A DNA stretch of 64,000 nucleotides from assembly GCF_947493875.1 (NCBI RefSeq), contig NZ_CANLSU010000001.1, forward strand, positions 124,001 to 188,000. Direction: 5' to 3'. The notes beneath the pieces were generated by a model. It was not told where the DNA came from. It worked only from the letters and a program-made list of their open reading frames with translations, and did no database searches. The DNA is from an uncultured Marinococcus sp. (lineage in GTDB: Bacteria > Bacillota > Bacilli > Bacillales > Marinococcaceae). Made by a program: the position numbers and the translations under genes. Below are positions 1 to 8,693 of the stretch, piece after piece; position 1 is the first letter of the stretch, and the number at the start of each line of letters is the position of its first letter.

Positions 1-942
1 GGGGGAGAAGAAAGCTCCGGCAGTGGTTCAGAGGAAAGCTCGGGAAGCGGTTCCGGTTCGGAAGAAAGCTCCGGTGAGGAAGGGAGCGGGGGCTCTGGAG
101 ATATTGCTATCGACGGCTCCTCTACTGTTTTTCCAATCATGGAAGCCGTATCTGAAGAGTTTCAGCAGGAACATGGGGATATTGAAGCGCCTGTAGGTGT
201 ATCCGGTTCCGGGGGAGGATTTGAACGCTTTATTGCCGGCGAAACGGATTTGAGTAACGCTTCGCGCCCTATTGAACAGGAAGAAGAAGATGCGCTCGAA
301 GAAGCAGGCATTGAATATACTGAGCTGGAATTAGCCTATGATGGTCTTACCGTAGCTGTGAACCCGGAAAATGATTTCGTGGATAATCTTACCTTTGAAG
401 AACTGTCACAGATTTTCGCTGACGGAAGCGATGCCCAAAATTGGTCGGACATTCGCGACAGCTGGCCGGACGAGCCAATTGATATTTACGCTCCGGGTAC
501 AGACTCCGGCACGTATGATTTCTTCAGTGAAGAAGTGCTTGAAGAAGGCGACGTTTCTCGTGAAGCCCAGCTTTCCGAAGATGACAACGTGCTGGTAAAT
601 GGTGTAGCAGGCAGCCAGAATGCTATTGGGTTCTTTGGCTATGCATACTATGCAGAAAACCAGGATTCTCTGAAAGCAGTGCCTATCGTGCCGCAAGAGG
701 GTGGAGATGAAGGTATTGAGCCTAGCCAGGAAACAATCAACGATCAGTCATATCCTCTTTCTCGTCCGTTGTTTACGTATGTGAAAAATGAATCCCTGCA
801 GGAAAATGAAGACGTTGTTGAATATGTGCGCTTTTTAAATGACAATGCAGCTGATCTCGCAGAAGAAGTAGGATATGTAGCAGCACCAGAAGAAGTGTAC
901 GAAGAAAATACTCAAAAAATTGATGAAGTAGTTAATCAATAG
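1..942 (+). CDS. pstS: PstS, phosphate-binding lipoprotein (5' end outside window)
   Basis: This is the extracytoplasmic phosphate receptor that hands phosphate to the PstCAB importer. The reading frame is open from base 1, so the signal peptide and lipobox Cys lie upstream of the window. Bases 1-99 encode a low-complexity acidic linker of Ser, Gly and Glu with a repeated EESSGSGS unit. The folded domain starts near base 100 with DIAIDGSSTVFPI, the typical PstS opening that forms part of the phosphate pocket. SGSGGGFERF and GTDSGTYDFF are further ligand-binding loops. The gene is first in the operon with pstC, pstA, pstB and phoU. The linker probably holds the receptor away from the membrane anchor, and its acidity fits a salt-adapted cell (inference). 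The assignment is very secure. Confidence 0.96.
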   Translation, partial: GGEESSGSGSEESSGSGSGSEESSGEEGSGGSGDIAIDGSSTVFPIMEAVSEEFQQEHGDIEAPVGVSGSGGGFERFIAGETDLSNASRPIEQEEEDALEEAGIEYTELELAYDGLTVAVNPENDFVDNLTFEELSQIFADGSDAQNWSDIRDSWPDEPIDIYAPGTDSGTYDFFSEEVLEEGDVSREAQLSEDDNVLVNGVAGSQNAIGFFGYAYYAENQDSLKAVPIVPQEGGDEGIEPSQETINDQSYPLSRPLFTYVKNESLQENEDVVEYVRFLNDNAADLAEEVGYVAAPEEVYEENTQKIDEVVNQ

Positions 943-959
943 ACGAAGATGGCATGGGA

Positions 960-988
960 AAGCGAGGGAGCATACACTCCCTTGCTTT
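960..988 (+). terminator. Hairpin between pstS and pstC
   Basis: AAGCGAGGGAG (960-970) pairs with CTCCCTTGCTT (977-987), with one G-T wobble and a 6-nt loop, and is followed by a T-rich stretch. It lies 18 bases after the pstS stop and inside the operon. A partial terminator or mRNA-stabilising structure here would give more PstS than membrane subunits, as is common for binding-protein genes. Confidence 0.65.
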
Positions 989-1033
989 TGTCCTTGCTTT
1001 TGAGGAATTATCTGTTAAGGGGATGTGCAGAGA

Positions 1034-1972
1034 ATGGAAGATCGTTCAAAACTCTCGGTTAGTGAACGAATCGAACAAAGAACAAAGGGTTCGGGTTCAT
1101 CGAGTTTTATGGAAAAGTTAATGCCGGTTGTTTTTTTCATTTGTGCTTTAATATCTATTCTCACTACGGTCGGTATCGTTTTTACTCTTTTATTTGAAAC
1201 AGTGACGTTTTTCAGCAACGTTCCGTTTGCCGATTTTTTTGCTTCTACAGAGTGGTATCCGTTTTTTTCCGATCCGCAGTACGGCATTTGGCCTTTGGTG
1301 AACGGAACACTGATGATAGCGGGAATCGCTATGCTGGTAGCCATCCCCTTTGGTCTGGGAGCAGCCATTTATTTGAGTGAATATGCATCCGAAAAGGTTC
1401 GTAAAACAGTAAAGCCTATTCTTGAGGTATTGGCAGGCATACCGACGATTGTGTATGGCTTTTTTGCCCTCACGTTTGTTACACCAATTCTGCGCTCCAT
1501 TATACCGGGGATGGACATTTATAATGCATTGAGTCCGGGGATTGTAGTAGGTGTAATGATTATTCCAATGATTGCAAGTCTATCAGAAGATGCAATGAGC
1601 TCTGTTCCGAATTCTATCCGCCAGGGTGCTTTTGCTTTAGGAGCCACCCGGATGGAAGTGACTGTAAAAGTAGTGATGCCCGCAGCATTATCAGGGATTG
1701 TTGCTTCTTTTGTTCTGGGAGTATCCCGGGCGATCGGGGAAACAATGATCGTAACGGTAGCCGGCGGGGCAAGTCCAACAATGACAGTAGATCCCACAGG
1801 AGCCGTGCAGACGATGACTGCGTACATTGTGCAGGTGACTCAGGGAGACGCAGGGTATGGCACGCCGATTTATTACAGCATCTACGCTGTCGGTATGACA
1901 TTGTTCGTCTTCACGCTAATGATGAACCTGCTGGCTCACTACATTTCTCGACGATTTCGGGAGGATTACTAA
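1034..1972 (+). CDS. pstC: PstC, phosphate ABC transporter permease
   Basis: This is one of the two membrane subunits forming the phosphate channel. About 312 residues carry roughly six hydrophobic segments and the binding-protein-dependent permease signature around SRAIGETMIVTVAGG, close to the EAA loop that contacts PstB. The start is uncertain. A GTG at 1025 is in frame but only 2 bases after the AAGGGG ribosome site (1017-1022). The ATG at 1034 gives a spacing of 11 and was chosen. The stop abuts the pstA start, so the two genes are probably translationally coupled. The family call is secure. Confidence 0.95.
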   Translation: MEDRSKLSVSERIEQRTKGSGSSSFMEKLMPVVFFICALISILTTVGIVFTLLFETVTFFSNVPFADFFASTEWYPFFSDPQYGIWPLVNGTLMIAGIAMLVAIPFGLGAAIYLSEYASEKVRKTVKPILEVLAGIPTIVYGFFALTFVTPILRSIIPGMDIYNALSPGIVVGVMIIPMIASLSEDAMSSVPNSIRQGAFALGATRMEVTVKVVMPAALSGIVASFVLGVSRAIGETMIVTVAGGASPTMTVDPTGAVQTMTAYIVQVTQGDAGYGTPIYYSIYAVGMTLFVFTLMMNLLAHYISRRFREDY

Positions 1973-2872
1973 ATGAAATTTGCAAATACTGCAGCACAAC
2001 AGAGAGTGCATGATGAAGAAGTACAGGGACTAAGCAGAAGAAATATTTGGAATAAAGTATTTAAGGGTGTCTGTTTTGCGGCTACTGCTTTTAGCATACT
2101 GATGCTTCTCGTATTGCTGATACGAATACTCACTCAAGGAATTGGCTTTCTGGACTGGGGACTTGTAGCAAATTTTGCTTCAAGAAATGCTGAGGATGCG
2201 GGATTGCTGGCGGCTTTAGCCGGGACAATCTGGCTTATGATGGTGGCGGCTCCGGTTTCTTTTATTTTGGGGGTCGGCACGGCAGTGTATCTGGAAGAAT
2301 ACGCACCAAGCAACAAGTTTACCAACCTGCTTCAAACGAATATTTCCAACCTTGCGGGCGTTCCCTCCGTCGTTTTCGGGCTGTTGGGGCTTACGATATT
2401 TAACCGGCTGATGGGAATGGGGGCAAGTGTGGTAGCAGGTGGTCTGACGCTTTCCCTGCTTGTTCTTCCAATTATCGTGGTGGCTTCCAGAGAGGCTATC
2501 AGCGCAGTGCCAACAGATGTTAAGCATGCCTCCTACGCGATGGGAGCAACAAAATGGCAGACAATTTTTAGAATTGTTATTCCCACAGCTCTACCAGGAG
2601 TGCTTACAGGTACGATTTTAGCTTTATCCCGGGCTATTGGGGAAACAGCGCCAATTTTAGTGCTAGGAGCCTTAACATACGTTGCCGCTACACCTTCCGG
2701 TTTACTTTCAAGTTTCACGGCAATGCCGGTACAGATATACAACTGGACTGGGCGCCCGCAACAGGAATTTCAGGATATTGCGGCAGCAGGAATTATCATT
2801 TTATTGCTGATGCTTTTATTCATGAATTCAATTGCTGTATTTATCAGAAGCAAATTCCAAAAACGATTTTAA
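1973..2872 (+). CDS. pstA: PstA, phosphate ABC transporter permease
   Basis: This is the second channel subunit of the high-affinity phosphate importer, 299 residues with about six transmembrane segments. The EAA-type motif is seen at [16 protein letters not shown], close in sequence to the matching motif of PstC. The ATG follows the pstC stop directly, and its ribosome site GGGAGG lies inside the end of pstC, which supports tight coupling and equal amounts of the two permeases. The N-terminal 35 residues are hydrophilic and precede the first membrane helix. Nothing unusual is seen. Confidence 0.95.
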   Translation: MKFANTAAQQRVHDEEVQGLSRRNIWNKVFKGVCFAATAFSILMLLVLLIRILTQGIGFLDWGLVANFASRNAEDAGLLAALAGTIWLMMVAAPVSFILGVGTAVYLEEYAPSNKFTNLLQTNISNLAGVPSVVFGLLGLTIFNRLMGMGASVVAGGLTLSLLVLPIIVVASREAISAVPTDVKHASYAMGATKWQTIFRIVIPTALPGVLTGTILALSRAIGETAPILVLGALTYVAATPSGLLSSFTAMPVQIYNWTGRPQQEFQDIAAAGIIILLLMLLFMNSIAVFIRSKFQKRF

Positions 2873-2900
2873 TAGAAGGAACAAAGAAAGGGGAAGCAGT

Positions 2901-3719
2901 ATGCAGACGAAGCATGAAAACCGTTCAGTAGAAGGAAATAAAACTACAAATTCAGAGGAAAAAGCACCGCTTGCTTATAACGTAGAGCAGTTGAACCTCT
3001 GGTACGCTGACAATCACGCGCTTCAGGATATTTCCATGGAGATTCCGGAAAAATCAGTGACAGCCATTATCGGACCTTCCGGCTGCGGGAAATCGACATT
3101 CATTAAGACCTTAAACCGGATGACCGAAATGAATCCGATTGTAAAAACGAATGGCTCTATTAAATACCGGGAAAATGAGATCTTTGCAAAGAATTTTAGT
3201 GTCGAGTATCTTCGTACTAAGGTAGGTATGGTGTTTCAAAATCCAAACCCTTTTCCAAAATCGATTTATGACAACGTAACGTATGGTCCGAAGATTCATG
3301 GCATTAAGGATAAAAAGACGCTCGATGAAATTGTGGAGAAAAGCTTAAGAAAAGCAGCTATCTGGGACGAAACAAAGGATAGACTGAAAGAAAATGCTTT
3401 TGGGCTTTCGGGCGGCCAGCAGCAGCGTCTTTGTATTGCCCGCTGTCTGGCAATCGAGCCTGACATTATATTAATGGACGAGCCTACCTCTGCACTGGAT
3501 CCAATTTCTACGCTGAAGATTGAGGAGCTGGTTCAGGAGCTTAAAAAAGACTATACGATTGTCATTGTTACCCACAATATGCAGCAGGCAGCTCGTATTT
3601 CAGACAGCACAGCCTTCTTTTTGAACGGTGTTATTGTAGAATATGACCAAACAGACAAAATATTTTCTTCGCCGGCGAAGAAAGAAACGGAAGATTATAT
3701 TTCCGGCAGGTTCGGCTGA
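2901..3719 (+). CDS. pstB: PstB, phosphate ABC transporter ATPase
   Basis: This is the cytoplasmic ATPase that powers PstCA. It has the Walker A motif GPSGCGKST, the Q-loop [12 protein letters not shown] typical of PstB, the ABC signature LSGGQQQR, Walker [12 protein letters not shown] and the switch His in VTHNMQQA. The ATG at 2901 follows an AAAGGGG ribosome site. An earlier in-frame start would run into pstA and was not used. A 30-residue polar N-terminal extension precedes the conserved domain. Only one pstB is seen here, whereas Bacillus subtilis has two (pstBA and pstBB). Confidence 0.96.
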   Translation: MQTKHENRSVEGNKTTNSEEKAPLAYNVEQLNLWYADNHALQDISMEIPEKSVTAIIGPSGCGKSTFIKTLNRMTEMNPIVKTNGSIKYRENEIFAKNFSVEYLRTKVGMVFQNPNPFPKSIYDNVTYGPKIHGIKDKKTLDEIVEKSLRKAAIWDETKDRLKENAFGLSGGQQQRLCIARCLAIEPDIILMDEPTSALDPISTLKIEELVQELKKDYTIVIVTHNMQQAARISDSTAFFLNGVIVEYDQTDKIFSSPAKKETEDYISGRFG

Positions 3720-3740
3720 TCCGGAAGAAAGAGGCGAATA

Positions 3741-4397
3741 ATGGGCGTTCGAAAGGCGTACGAGCAGGATTTGACTTATTTGAAGCAGGAAATACTCTAC
3801 ATGGGCAAATATGTGAAGTATGCTTTCGACCAATCACTGCTCGCGTTAAAAACCAATGATAACCAGTCACTTGCCCGGGAGGTTGTTGCAGACGATAAAA
3901 ATGTCAATTCCATGGAGCTGAAAATCATGGATGCGGCAACGCTGACTATTGCCAAACAGCAGCCGGTAGCTACAGACCTCCGCCGGTGCATCGTTGCTTT
4001 AAAAATGGCTAGTGACCTCGAGCGAATGGCAGATATCGCGGTGGATATTGCAAAAGCTTCAGCCAGGCTTAGTGAAAACAGAAGCCGGGAGGATATCGAC
4101 CAATTAATTGATATGGCGGAAATTGCCAAGCAGATGTTTAGCCAGGCTATGGAAGCATATGAAAATCAGGAGCTGATGCATGCCCAGCGTGTTGCTTCTT
4201 TAGACGATCATGTGGACAGCAAGTACAAATCGTTTATACAGAAACAGCTTCGGCAAAGTGCTGATGAAGTACTGCTGGAAGATATTACCCAACTGTCTTT
4301 TATCGGCCGCTATATCGAGCGTTTTGCAGACCATACAACCAACCTGGCAGAATGGGTCGTCTATGAAGTGAACGGACATCATTTTGATTTAAATTAA
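3741..4397 (+). CDS. phoU: PhoU, phosphate-uptake regulator
   Basis: PhoU is a cytoplasmic helical protein that restrains the Pst transporter and signals phosphate sufficiency to the PhoR-type sensor kinase. The 218 residues have the expected two-fold three-helix repeat. Both metal-binding E/DxxxD-type motifs occur, in the segments around DLRRCIVALKMASDLERMAD and DITQLSFIGRYIERFADHTTN. It begins 21 bases after pstB and closes the operon, followed by a terminator at 4414. The B. subtilis pst operon lacks phoU, so pstSCAB-phoU here is the more widespread arrangement. Confidence 0.95.
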   Translation: MGVRKAYEQDLTYLKQEILYMGKYVKYAFDQSLLALKTNDNQSLAREVVADDKNVNSMELKIMDAATLTIAKQQPVATDLRRCIVALKMASDLERMADIAVDIAKASARLSENRSREDIDQLIDMAEIAKQMFSQAMEAYENQELMHAQRVASLDDHVDSKYKSFIQKQLRQSADEVLLEDITQLSFIGRYIERFADHTTNLAEWVVYEVNGHHFDLN

Positions 4398-4413
4398 CAT
4401 GTATACTAGCAAG

Positions 4414-4440
4414 CCTTCGCCTGGCGGCGGAGGTTTTTTT
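4414..4440 (+). terminator. Rho-independent terminator after phoU
   Basis: CCTTCGCC (4414-4421) pairs with GGCGGAGG (4426-4433) with one wobble and a 4-base loop, and a run of seven T follows. It separates the pst-phoU operon from cheA. Confidence 0.85.
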
Positions 4441-4514
4441 ATATTACTCCGGGGCCTTTCGCACCCTTTCAGGAAATTAAGCGTTGAAAAGATAAATTTA
4501 ACCTGCTCTTATCT

Positions 4515-4541
4515 CAAATACCTGTTCTGGTCTGTCGATAT
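4515..4541 (+). promoter_or_regulatory. Sigma-D-like promoter for cheA-cheW
   Basis: CAAA (4515-4518), 15 bases, then GTCGATAT (4534-4541). The B. subtilis sigma-D consensus is TAAA-N15-GCCGATAT, so the match is 3 of 4 and 7 of 8 with exact spacing. It lies about 65 bases upstream of the cheA start, and chemotaxis genes are classic sigma-D targets. Confidence 0.6.
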
Positions 4542-4605
4542 AAAAAGGGAAGAGGCAGCAGCGCACTATTAACCAGTGTTGAGTTCAAAAGGCGGAGGTA
4601 CGGGC

Positions 4606-6579
4606 ATGAGCCATACAGAATATTTGGATATGTTTATTGAAGAAAGCCAGGAGCACATTCAGGCGATTAACGTTCATCTGCTGGAGCTGGAAAAGCAGCC
4701 GGAGGATGAAACCATCATCGGGGAAATTTTTCGTTCGGCCCATACCATGAAAGGCATGGCCGGAACGATGGGATATGAGGACTTAACGAATGTTACGCAC
4801 GCTCTCGAAAATGTTCTTGACCAAATGCGTGAAAAAACGAGACTCGCAGATGCGGAAACAATGGATGTACTGCTTGAAGCAGCAGATGTTGCCGAAGAGA
4901 TTGTAGAGGATATTGCTTCTGGCGGTGAGGGGAAAAAGGATATACAGACTATTACGGCCAAGCTGCTTGGCCAAAGTACCAGGTCCGGGGCAGAAGAGGG
5001 GAAAACAAAAGAAATAAACAGCATAGGCATGGACTGGAATGAATACGACCGGACAGTGATCACCCAGTCCGTGGAAAGTGGTATGCAGGGATATATGGTG
5101 CAAGTCACCCTTGAGGAAAACGCCATGTTAAAAGCAGCACGTGCCTATATGGTATTTGAAGCTCTTGAAGCAGACGGCCACATTATTAAATCAGTGCCGG
5201 AGGCTTCAGATATTGAAGCGGAACGGTTTGATAATGAATTTACCGCAGCAGTAGTAACGACCGCTGCCAAAGAAGATCTGGTGAACCGCGTGGCTTCTAT
5301 TTCGGAAATTAAAACAGTGGCAGCAGAGGAAATTGAAATCCCGGACAGCACAGACAGCGAAGAACGTTTAGAAAAAACACTGTCTCCGGAGACAAAGGAA
5401 TCGAGCTCGCCGGAACGCAAACGTGCAGAAACGAACAAAACCATCCGTGTGAATATCGATCGGCTGGATAAATTGATGAACCTGTTTGAAGAGCTGGTTA
5501 TCGACCGGGGACGCCTTGAGCGTATAGCCGGGGAAATAAGAAGCAGCGAGCTGACAGAAACCGTCGAAAGAATGTCACGGACAACCGGTAGCCTGCAGGA
5601 AATCATTTTACATATGCGGATGGTGCCGGTGGATCAGGTGTTCAGCCGTTTCCCAAAAATGGTGCGCAGCCTGTCGAGAGATCTTGGTAAAAGAATCGAA
5701 CTTGAAGTCATTGGTGCAGAAACAGAACTTGATCGTTCTATTATTGATGAAATCGGGGATCCGCTTGTCCATCTTATAAGAAATTCAATCGATCATGGCA
5801 TTGAAATGCCCGAAAAGAGAAGGCAGAACGGCAAACCGGAAGAGGGTCACGTCGAGCTGCGCGCTTATCACAGCGGCAATCATGTGTATATTGAAATTGA
5901 AGATGACGGCGGTGGAATCGATCGTGAACGTGTGCTCCAAAAGGCCGTGGAAAATGGCGTAATAGCTGCTGAAGACGCTGATACGCTGACGGATTACGAC
6001 GTTCATCAATTTATTTTTTCAGCAGGCTTCAGCACCGTTGATGAAGTGACTGACCTGTCTGGACGAGGGGTCGGTCTGGACGTAGTAAAAAATACGTTTG
6101 AAGCACTTGGCGGCGTCATTAGTGTACATTCTGAAAAAGGAAAAGGCACGAGATTTAGTATTCAGCTTCCCCTGACCCTGTCGATTATTGATGTAATGCT
6201 TGTGGATGTGGGGGAAGAGCATTACGGACTGCCGCTTACTTCTATCGTAGAGACAGCAAGTATTAAGAGCAGCAGCATTTTTTATGTGCATAAACGGAAA
6301 ATGATCGATTTTCGCGGAAATGTTATTCCGGTGATGTTTCTGGAGGATGTATTTGAGGTCCCGGTGGAGCGGGAATGGGAACGTGAAAATTATTCTGTCG
6401 TAGTCGTGCATAAAGGAGAAAAGATGGCTGCGCTTGTCGTCGACAGTTTTATTGGCCAGCAGGATGTTGTACTGAAGTCACTTGGCCATTACCTGCGGGA
6501 CATACGTGCCATATCAGGAGCGACGATCCTGGGAGATGGTAATGTGGCATTAATTGTAGATACAAACGCTCTATTGTAA
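4606..6579 (+). CDS. cheA: CheA, chemotaxis sensor histidine kinase
   Basis: CheA passes phosphate from ATP to CheY or CheB under control of chemoreceptors. The domain order in 657 residues is: P1 phosphotransfer with the His in FRSAHTMKGMAG (about residue 47); P2 response-regulator docking (about 145-240); an acidic linker; P3 dimerisation; P4 kinase with N-box HLIRNSIDHGIE and G-boxes DDGGG and GRGVGLDVVKN; and P5, the CheW-like receptor-coupling domain. The ATG at 4606 follows GGCGGAGG; an upstream GTG at 4576 lacks a ribosome site. Only cheW follows. No CheB, CheC, CheD, CheY or receptor gene is nearby, unlike the usual fla/che operon. Confidence 0.95.
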   Translation: MSHTEYLDMFIEESQEHIQAINVHLLELEKQPEDETIIGEIFRSAHTMKGMAGTMGYEDLTNVTHALENVLDQMREKTRLADAETMDVLLEAADVAEEIVEDIASGGEGKKDIQTITAKLLGQSTRSGAEEGKTKEINSIGMDWNEYDRTVITQSVESGMQGYMVQVTLEENAMLKAARAYMVFEALEADGHIIKSVPEASDIEAERFDNEFTAAVVTTAAKEDLVNRVASISEIKTVAAEEIEIPDSTDSEERLEKTLSPETKESSSPERKRAETNKTIRVNIDRLDKLMNLFEELVIDRGRLERIAGEIRSSELTETVERMSRTTGSLQEIILHMRMVPVDQVFSRFPKMVRSLSRDLGKRIELEVIGAETELDRSIIDEIGDPLVHLIRNSIDHGIEMPEKRRQNGKPEEGHVELRAYHSGNHVYIEIEDDGGGIDRERVLQKAVENGVIAAEDADTLTDYDVHQFIFSAGFSTVDEVTDLSGRGVGLDVVKNTFEALGGVISVHSEKGKGTRFSIQLPLTLSIIDVMLVDVGEEHYGLPLTSIVETASIKSSSIFYVHKRKMIDFRGNVIPVMFLEDVFEVPVEREWERENYSVVVVHKGEKMAALVVDSFIGQQDVVLKSLGHYLRDIRAISGATILGDGNVALIVDTNALL

Positions 6580-6595
6580 GGAGGAAGAGATATTT

Positions 6596-7048
6596 ATGAC
6601 GGAAGAAAATGCTGTGAAGAAAGTCATTATATTCCGGCTGGCAGCCGAAGAATACGGCGTAGAAGTAAATCATGTCCAGTCGATTGAACGCATGCAGAAT
6701 TTCACCCGTATACCTAATGCTGAAAAAAGTATACGCGGCGTCATTAACCTGCGGGGTGTCATTATCCCGATCATAGATCTTCGAAAAAGGCTGTCCTATG
6801 AGGAGGTTCCCTACACAGAAGAGACCCGGATTTTAATTTTAGCTCTTGAAGGCAATCATGCTGGTCTTATAGTTGACGCAGCAAACGATGTGATAGACGT
6901 GTTTGAAAGTGAAATCGGAGCGCCCCCTCAGGCGGCATCGAAAGAAGAACAAATGTATTTAAAAAACATGATCAAGAAAGAAAGCCGTGTATTTACTCTT
7001 TTAAATGTGCACGCAGTAGCAGAAGCTTTGGAAACGTCGTCTGTTTGA
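6596..7048 (+). CDS. cheW: CheW, chemotaxis coupling protein
   Basis: CheW links chemoreceptors to CheA. The 150 residues form one CheW domain, with the expected opening (VIIFRLAAEEYGVEVNHVQSI), a central IPNAEKSIRGVINLRG segment and PIIDLRKRL. It starts 17 bases after cheA behind a strong GGAGGAAGAG ribosome site, so the pair is one transcription unit. The frame stays open for 64 codons after its TGA stop (see the small ORF at 7097). The family call is secure. Confidence 0.94.
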   Translation: MTEENAVKKVIIFRLAAEEYGVEVNHVQSIERMQNFTRIPNAEKSIRGVINLRGVIIPIIDLRKRLSYEEVPYTEETRILILALEGNHAGLIVDAANDVIDVFESEIGAPPQAASKEEQMYLKNMIKKESRVFTLLNVHAVAEALETSSV

Positions 7049-7096
7049 TCCTCAGGGCTGTTCTCCTTTATTATAAAAGAAGAAACTCTTTTTCTT

Positions 7097-7243
7097 ATGC
7101 CTGAAACATACATCAGAGAAAAAGCGGATAGCGTAAATATATTCACAGGACTGTACGCCGCAGATAGAACAAGGTATGATGTTAACAGCGGCGCCAGACA
7201 GCGTGCGTTCGAAATTTTATATAATGGGGACATGCTTCCATGA
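7097..7243 (+). CDS. Possible 48-aa ORF between cheW and rodA
   Basis: This is an ATG-started ORF of 48 codons whose TGA overlaps the rodA ATG by 4 bases (ATGA), the layout expected for translational coupling. The peptide begins MPETYIREKADSV and ends ILYNGDMLP. I recognise no family, signal or membrane segment. No good ribosome site precedes the ATG. The frame is the same as cheW and is open from the cheW stop onward, so it could be the remnant of a longer protein or plain chance. Treat it as a candidate only. Confidence 0.25.
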   Translation: MPETYIREKADSVNIFTGLYAADRTRYDVNSGARQRAFEILYNGDMLP

Positions 7244-8421
7244 GTTTACATCAATCGACTGAAGAAAGACAGTATGATATCAATATGATGTTTGTATTGT
7301 TTTTGTTCGCAGTAGTCAGCTGTTTCTATATTTTTCAGGCTCAGCAGCTCGAACAATACGAAGGCAATTTTATGGTCCAGCAGATTATCTTTTTCGTGCT
7401 GGCTTTTGCCATTATGATGGTCGTTGTACATTTTGATTTTGAGTATTATCTGGTATTGCACTGGTTCTTATATGCTTTTGGACTGGCTCTTTTAGCAGGG
7501 CTGCTGGTCGCACCGTCAAGCATTGCTCCGGTGATTAATGGGGCACAGTCATGGTATGTAATACCGGGGCTTGGACAGTTTCAGCCGGCAGAATTTATGA
7601 GGATTTTTCTGATTTTGACGCTCAGTGCCATCATTTATAATCACCATACCGAGTACAGTGGAAGCAAAAACATGCGCTCTGATTTCATACTTATAGGGAA
7701 GATGTTTCTGCCGACCCTTCCTGTCGTCCTACTTTTAGCAGTACAGCCGGACATAGGGAGTGTTATGCTCGTAGGAGCTATTTTCGTTTCTCTTTTGGTG
7801 GTCTCGGGTATTTCCTATAAAATATTGGCAGTAGCTATTGGGGGCCCACTTTTAGCAATCCTTGGGTTTGTTATTTCTTTTTTCCAGTTTCCTAATTTGA
7901 TGGAGCGGTTTGTATTTTCCAATATGGATCCTTATCAGGTAAGCAGGATCCAGGGATGGCTGAACCCATTTGAGAATCAGGACGCCGGTTTTCAAACAGC
8001 AAGAGCATTGACTGCTATCGGCTCCGGAAGATTATTTGGCAATGATGGGGATCAGGTGTACATTCCGGAGGCCCACACGGATTTCATTTTTGCCGTTATC
8101 GGCTCTGTGCACGGTTTTCTGGGCGGTGCTATGGTCATCACCCTTTATTTTGTGCTTCTGTATCAGATTCTTCTGATCAGCATGCGGTCGCATAACGCTT
8201 ACGGCAAATATATCTGTGCAGGCGTGATTGGATTGTTTGCTTTTCAGATATTTCAAAATATCGGGCAAAGCCTTGGCCTTCTCCCGGTTACTGGTTTTAC
8301 ACTGCCGCTTCTCAGCTACGGAGGAAGCTCGCTTGTCGGAACCATGTTTATTTTAGGCATCGTAATGAGTGTCCGCTATCATTCAAAAAATTACTTCTTT
8401 GCCCACCACAAAAATCAGTAA
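7240..8421 (+). CDS. rodA: RodA/FtsW-family peptidoglycan glycosyltransferase
   Basis: This SEDS protein polymerises lipid II into glycan strands during cell elongation, together with a class B penicillin-binding protein. The 393 residues contain about ten transmembrane segments. Conserved SEDS features are QSWYVIPGLGQFQPAEFMRI, PDIGSVM, the large extracellular loop ending in IPEAHTDFIFAVIGSVHGF with the catalytic-region Asp, and the C-terminal GFTLPLLSYGGSSL. The length matches B. subtilis RodA (YwcF). SpoVE and FtsW belong to the same family, but the absence of mur or division genes nearby favours RodA. The ribosome site ATGGGGA lies 9 bases before the ATG. Confidence 0.88.
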   Translation: MSLHQSTEERQYDINMMFVLFLFAVVSCFYIFQAQQLEQYEGNFMVQQIIFFVLAFAIMMVVVHFDFEYYLVLHWFLYAFGLALLAGLLVAPSSIAPVINGAQSWYVIPGLGQFQPAEFMRIFLILTLSAIIYNHHTEYSGSKNMRSDFILIGKMFLPTLPVVLLLAVQPDIGSVMLVGAIFVSLLVVSGISYKILAVAIGGPLLAILGFVISFFQFPNLMERFVFSNMDPYQVSRIQGWLNPFENQDAGFQTARALTAIGSGRLFGNDGDQVYIPEAHTDFIFAVIGSVHGFLGGAMVITLYFVLLYQILLISMRSHNAYGKYICAGVIGLFAFQIFQNIGQSLGLLPVTGFTLPLLSYGGSSLVGTMFILGIVMSVRYHSKNYFFAHHKNQ

Positions 8422-8423
8422 AA

Positions 8424-8448
8424 GCCAGCCGTAACCCGGCTGGCTTTT
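8424..8448. terminator. Bidirectional terminator between rodA and the YvrJ gene
   Basis: GCCAGCC (8424-8430) and GGCTGGC (8438-8444) form a 7-bp stem flanked by A3 and T4, so it can stop transcription from both converging genes. Confidence 0.85.
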
Positions 8449-8450
8449 GT

Positions 8451-8639
8451 TTATGGTTTTTTAATATGCATGGAATCCTTTGGTGGTTTGGCTCTTTTCG
8501 AAGATAAGAAAAGCTGTTCGCTCTGCCTTTGCACGGTCCAGATGAGCGTATCCAGTTTGCGTTCCATCCGGTAAACAAGAAAAAAGGCAAGAACGACAGC
8601 CGCTCCCTGGTCTCCGGCCAGCTTTATCCATTCCTCCAT
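8451..8639 (-). CDS. YvrJ-family small membrane protein
   Basis: The product is 62 residues with one N-terminal hydrophobic helix (GAAVVLAFFLVYRMERKLD) preceded by MEEWIKLAGDQ and followed by a basic polar tail. This layout matches the YvrJ family of Bacilli, whose function is unknown. It is preceded by AAAGGAGGATTTTTC. It is the last gene of a minus-strand trio with DUF2922 and DUF1659 proteins, a grouping that recurs in Bacilli. The small size and single helix recall holin-like or scaffold peptides, but that is only a resemblance. Confidence 0.75.
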   Translation of the reverse strand: MEEWIKLAGDQGAAVVLAFFLVYRMERKLDTLIWTVQRQSEQLFLSSKRAKPPKDSMHIKKP

Positions 8640-8663
8640 GAAAAATCCTCCTTTGTAAAGAAT

Positions 8664-8686
8664 CCCTCAGCCTAATGGGCTGAGGG
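8664..8686 (-). terminator. Hairpin between the DUF2922 and YvrJ genes
   Basis: CCCTCAGCC (8664-8672) pairs perfectly with GGCTGAGGG (8678-8686) around a 5-base loop. On the minus strand it is followed by a short T-rich stretch and then the yvrJ ribosome site. It may attenuate expression of the YvrJ gene. Confidence 0.55.
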
Positions 8687-8693
8687 AATCAGG

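Noticed and set aside
7060-7096. Terminator after cheW
   Set aside because: Only a weak A/T-rich dyad (AAGAAGAAA with TTTTTCTT) is present, with too few stable pairs to call.
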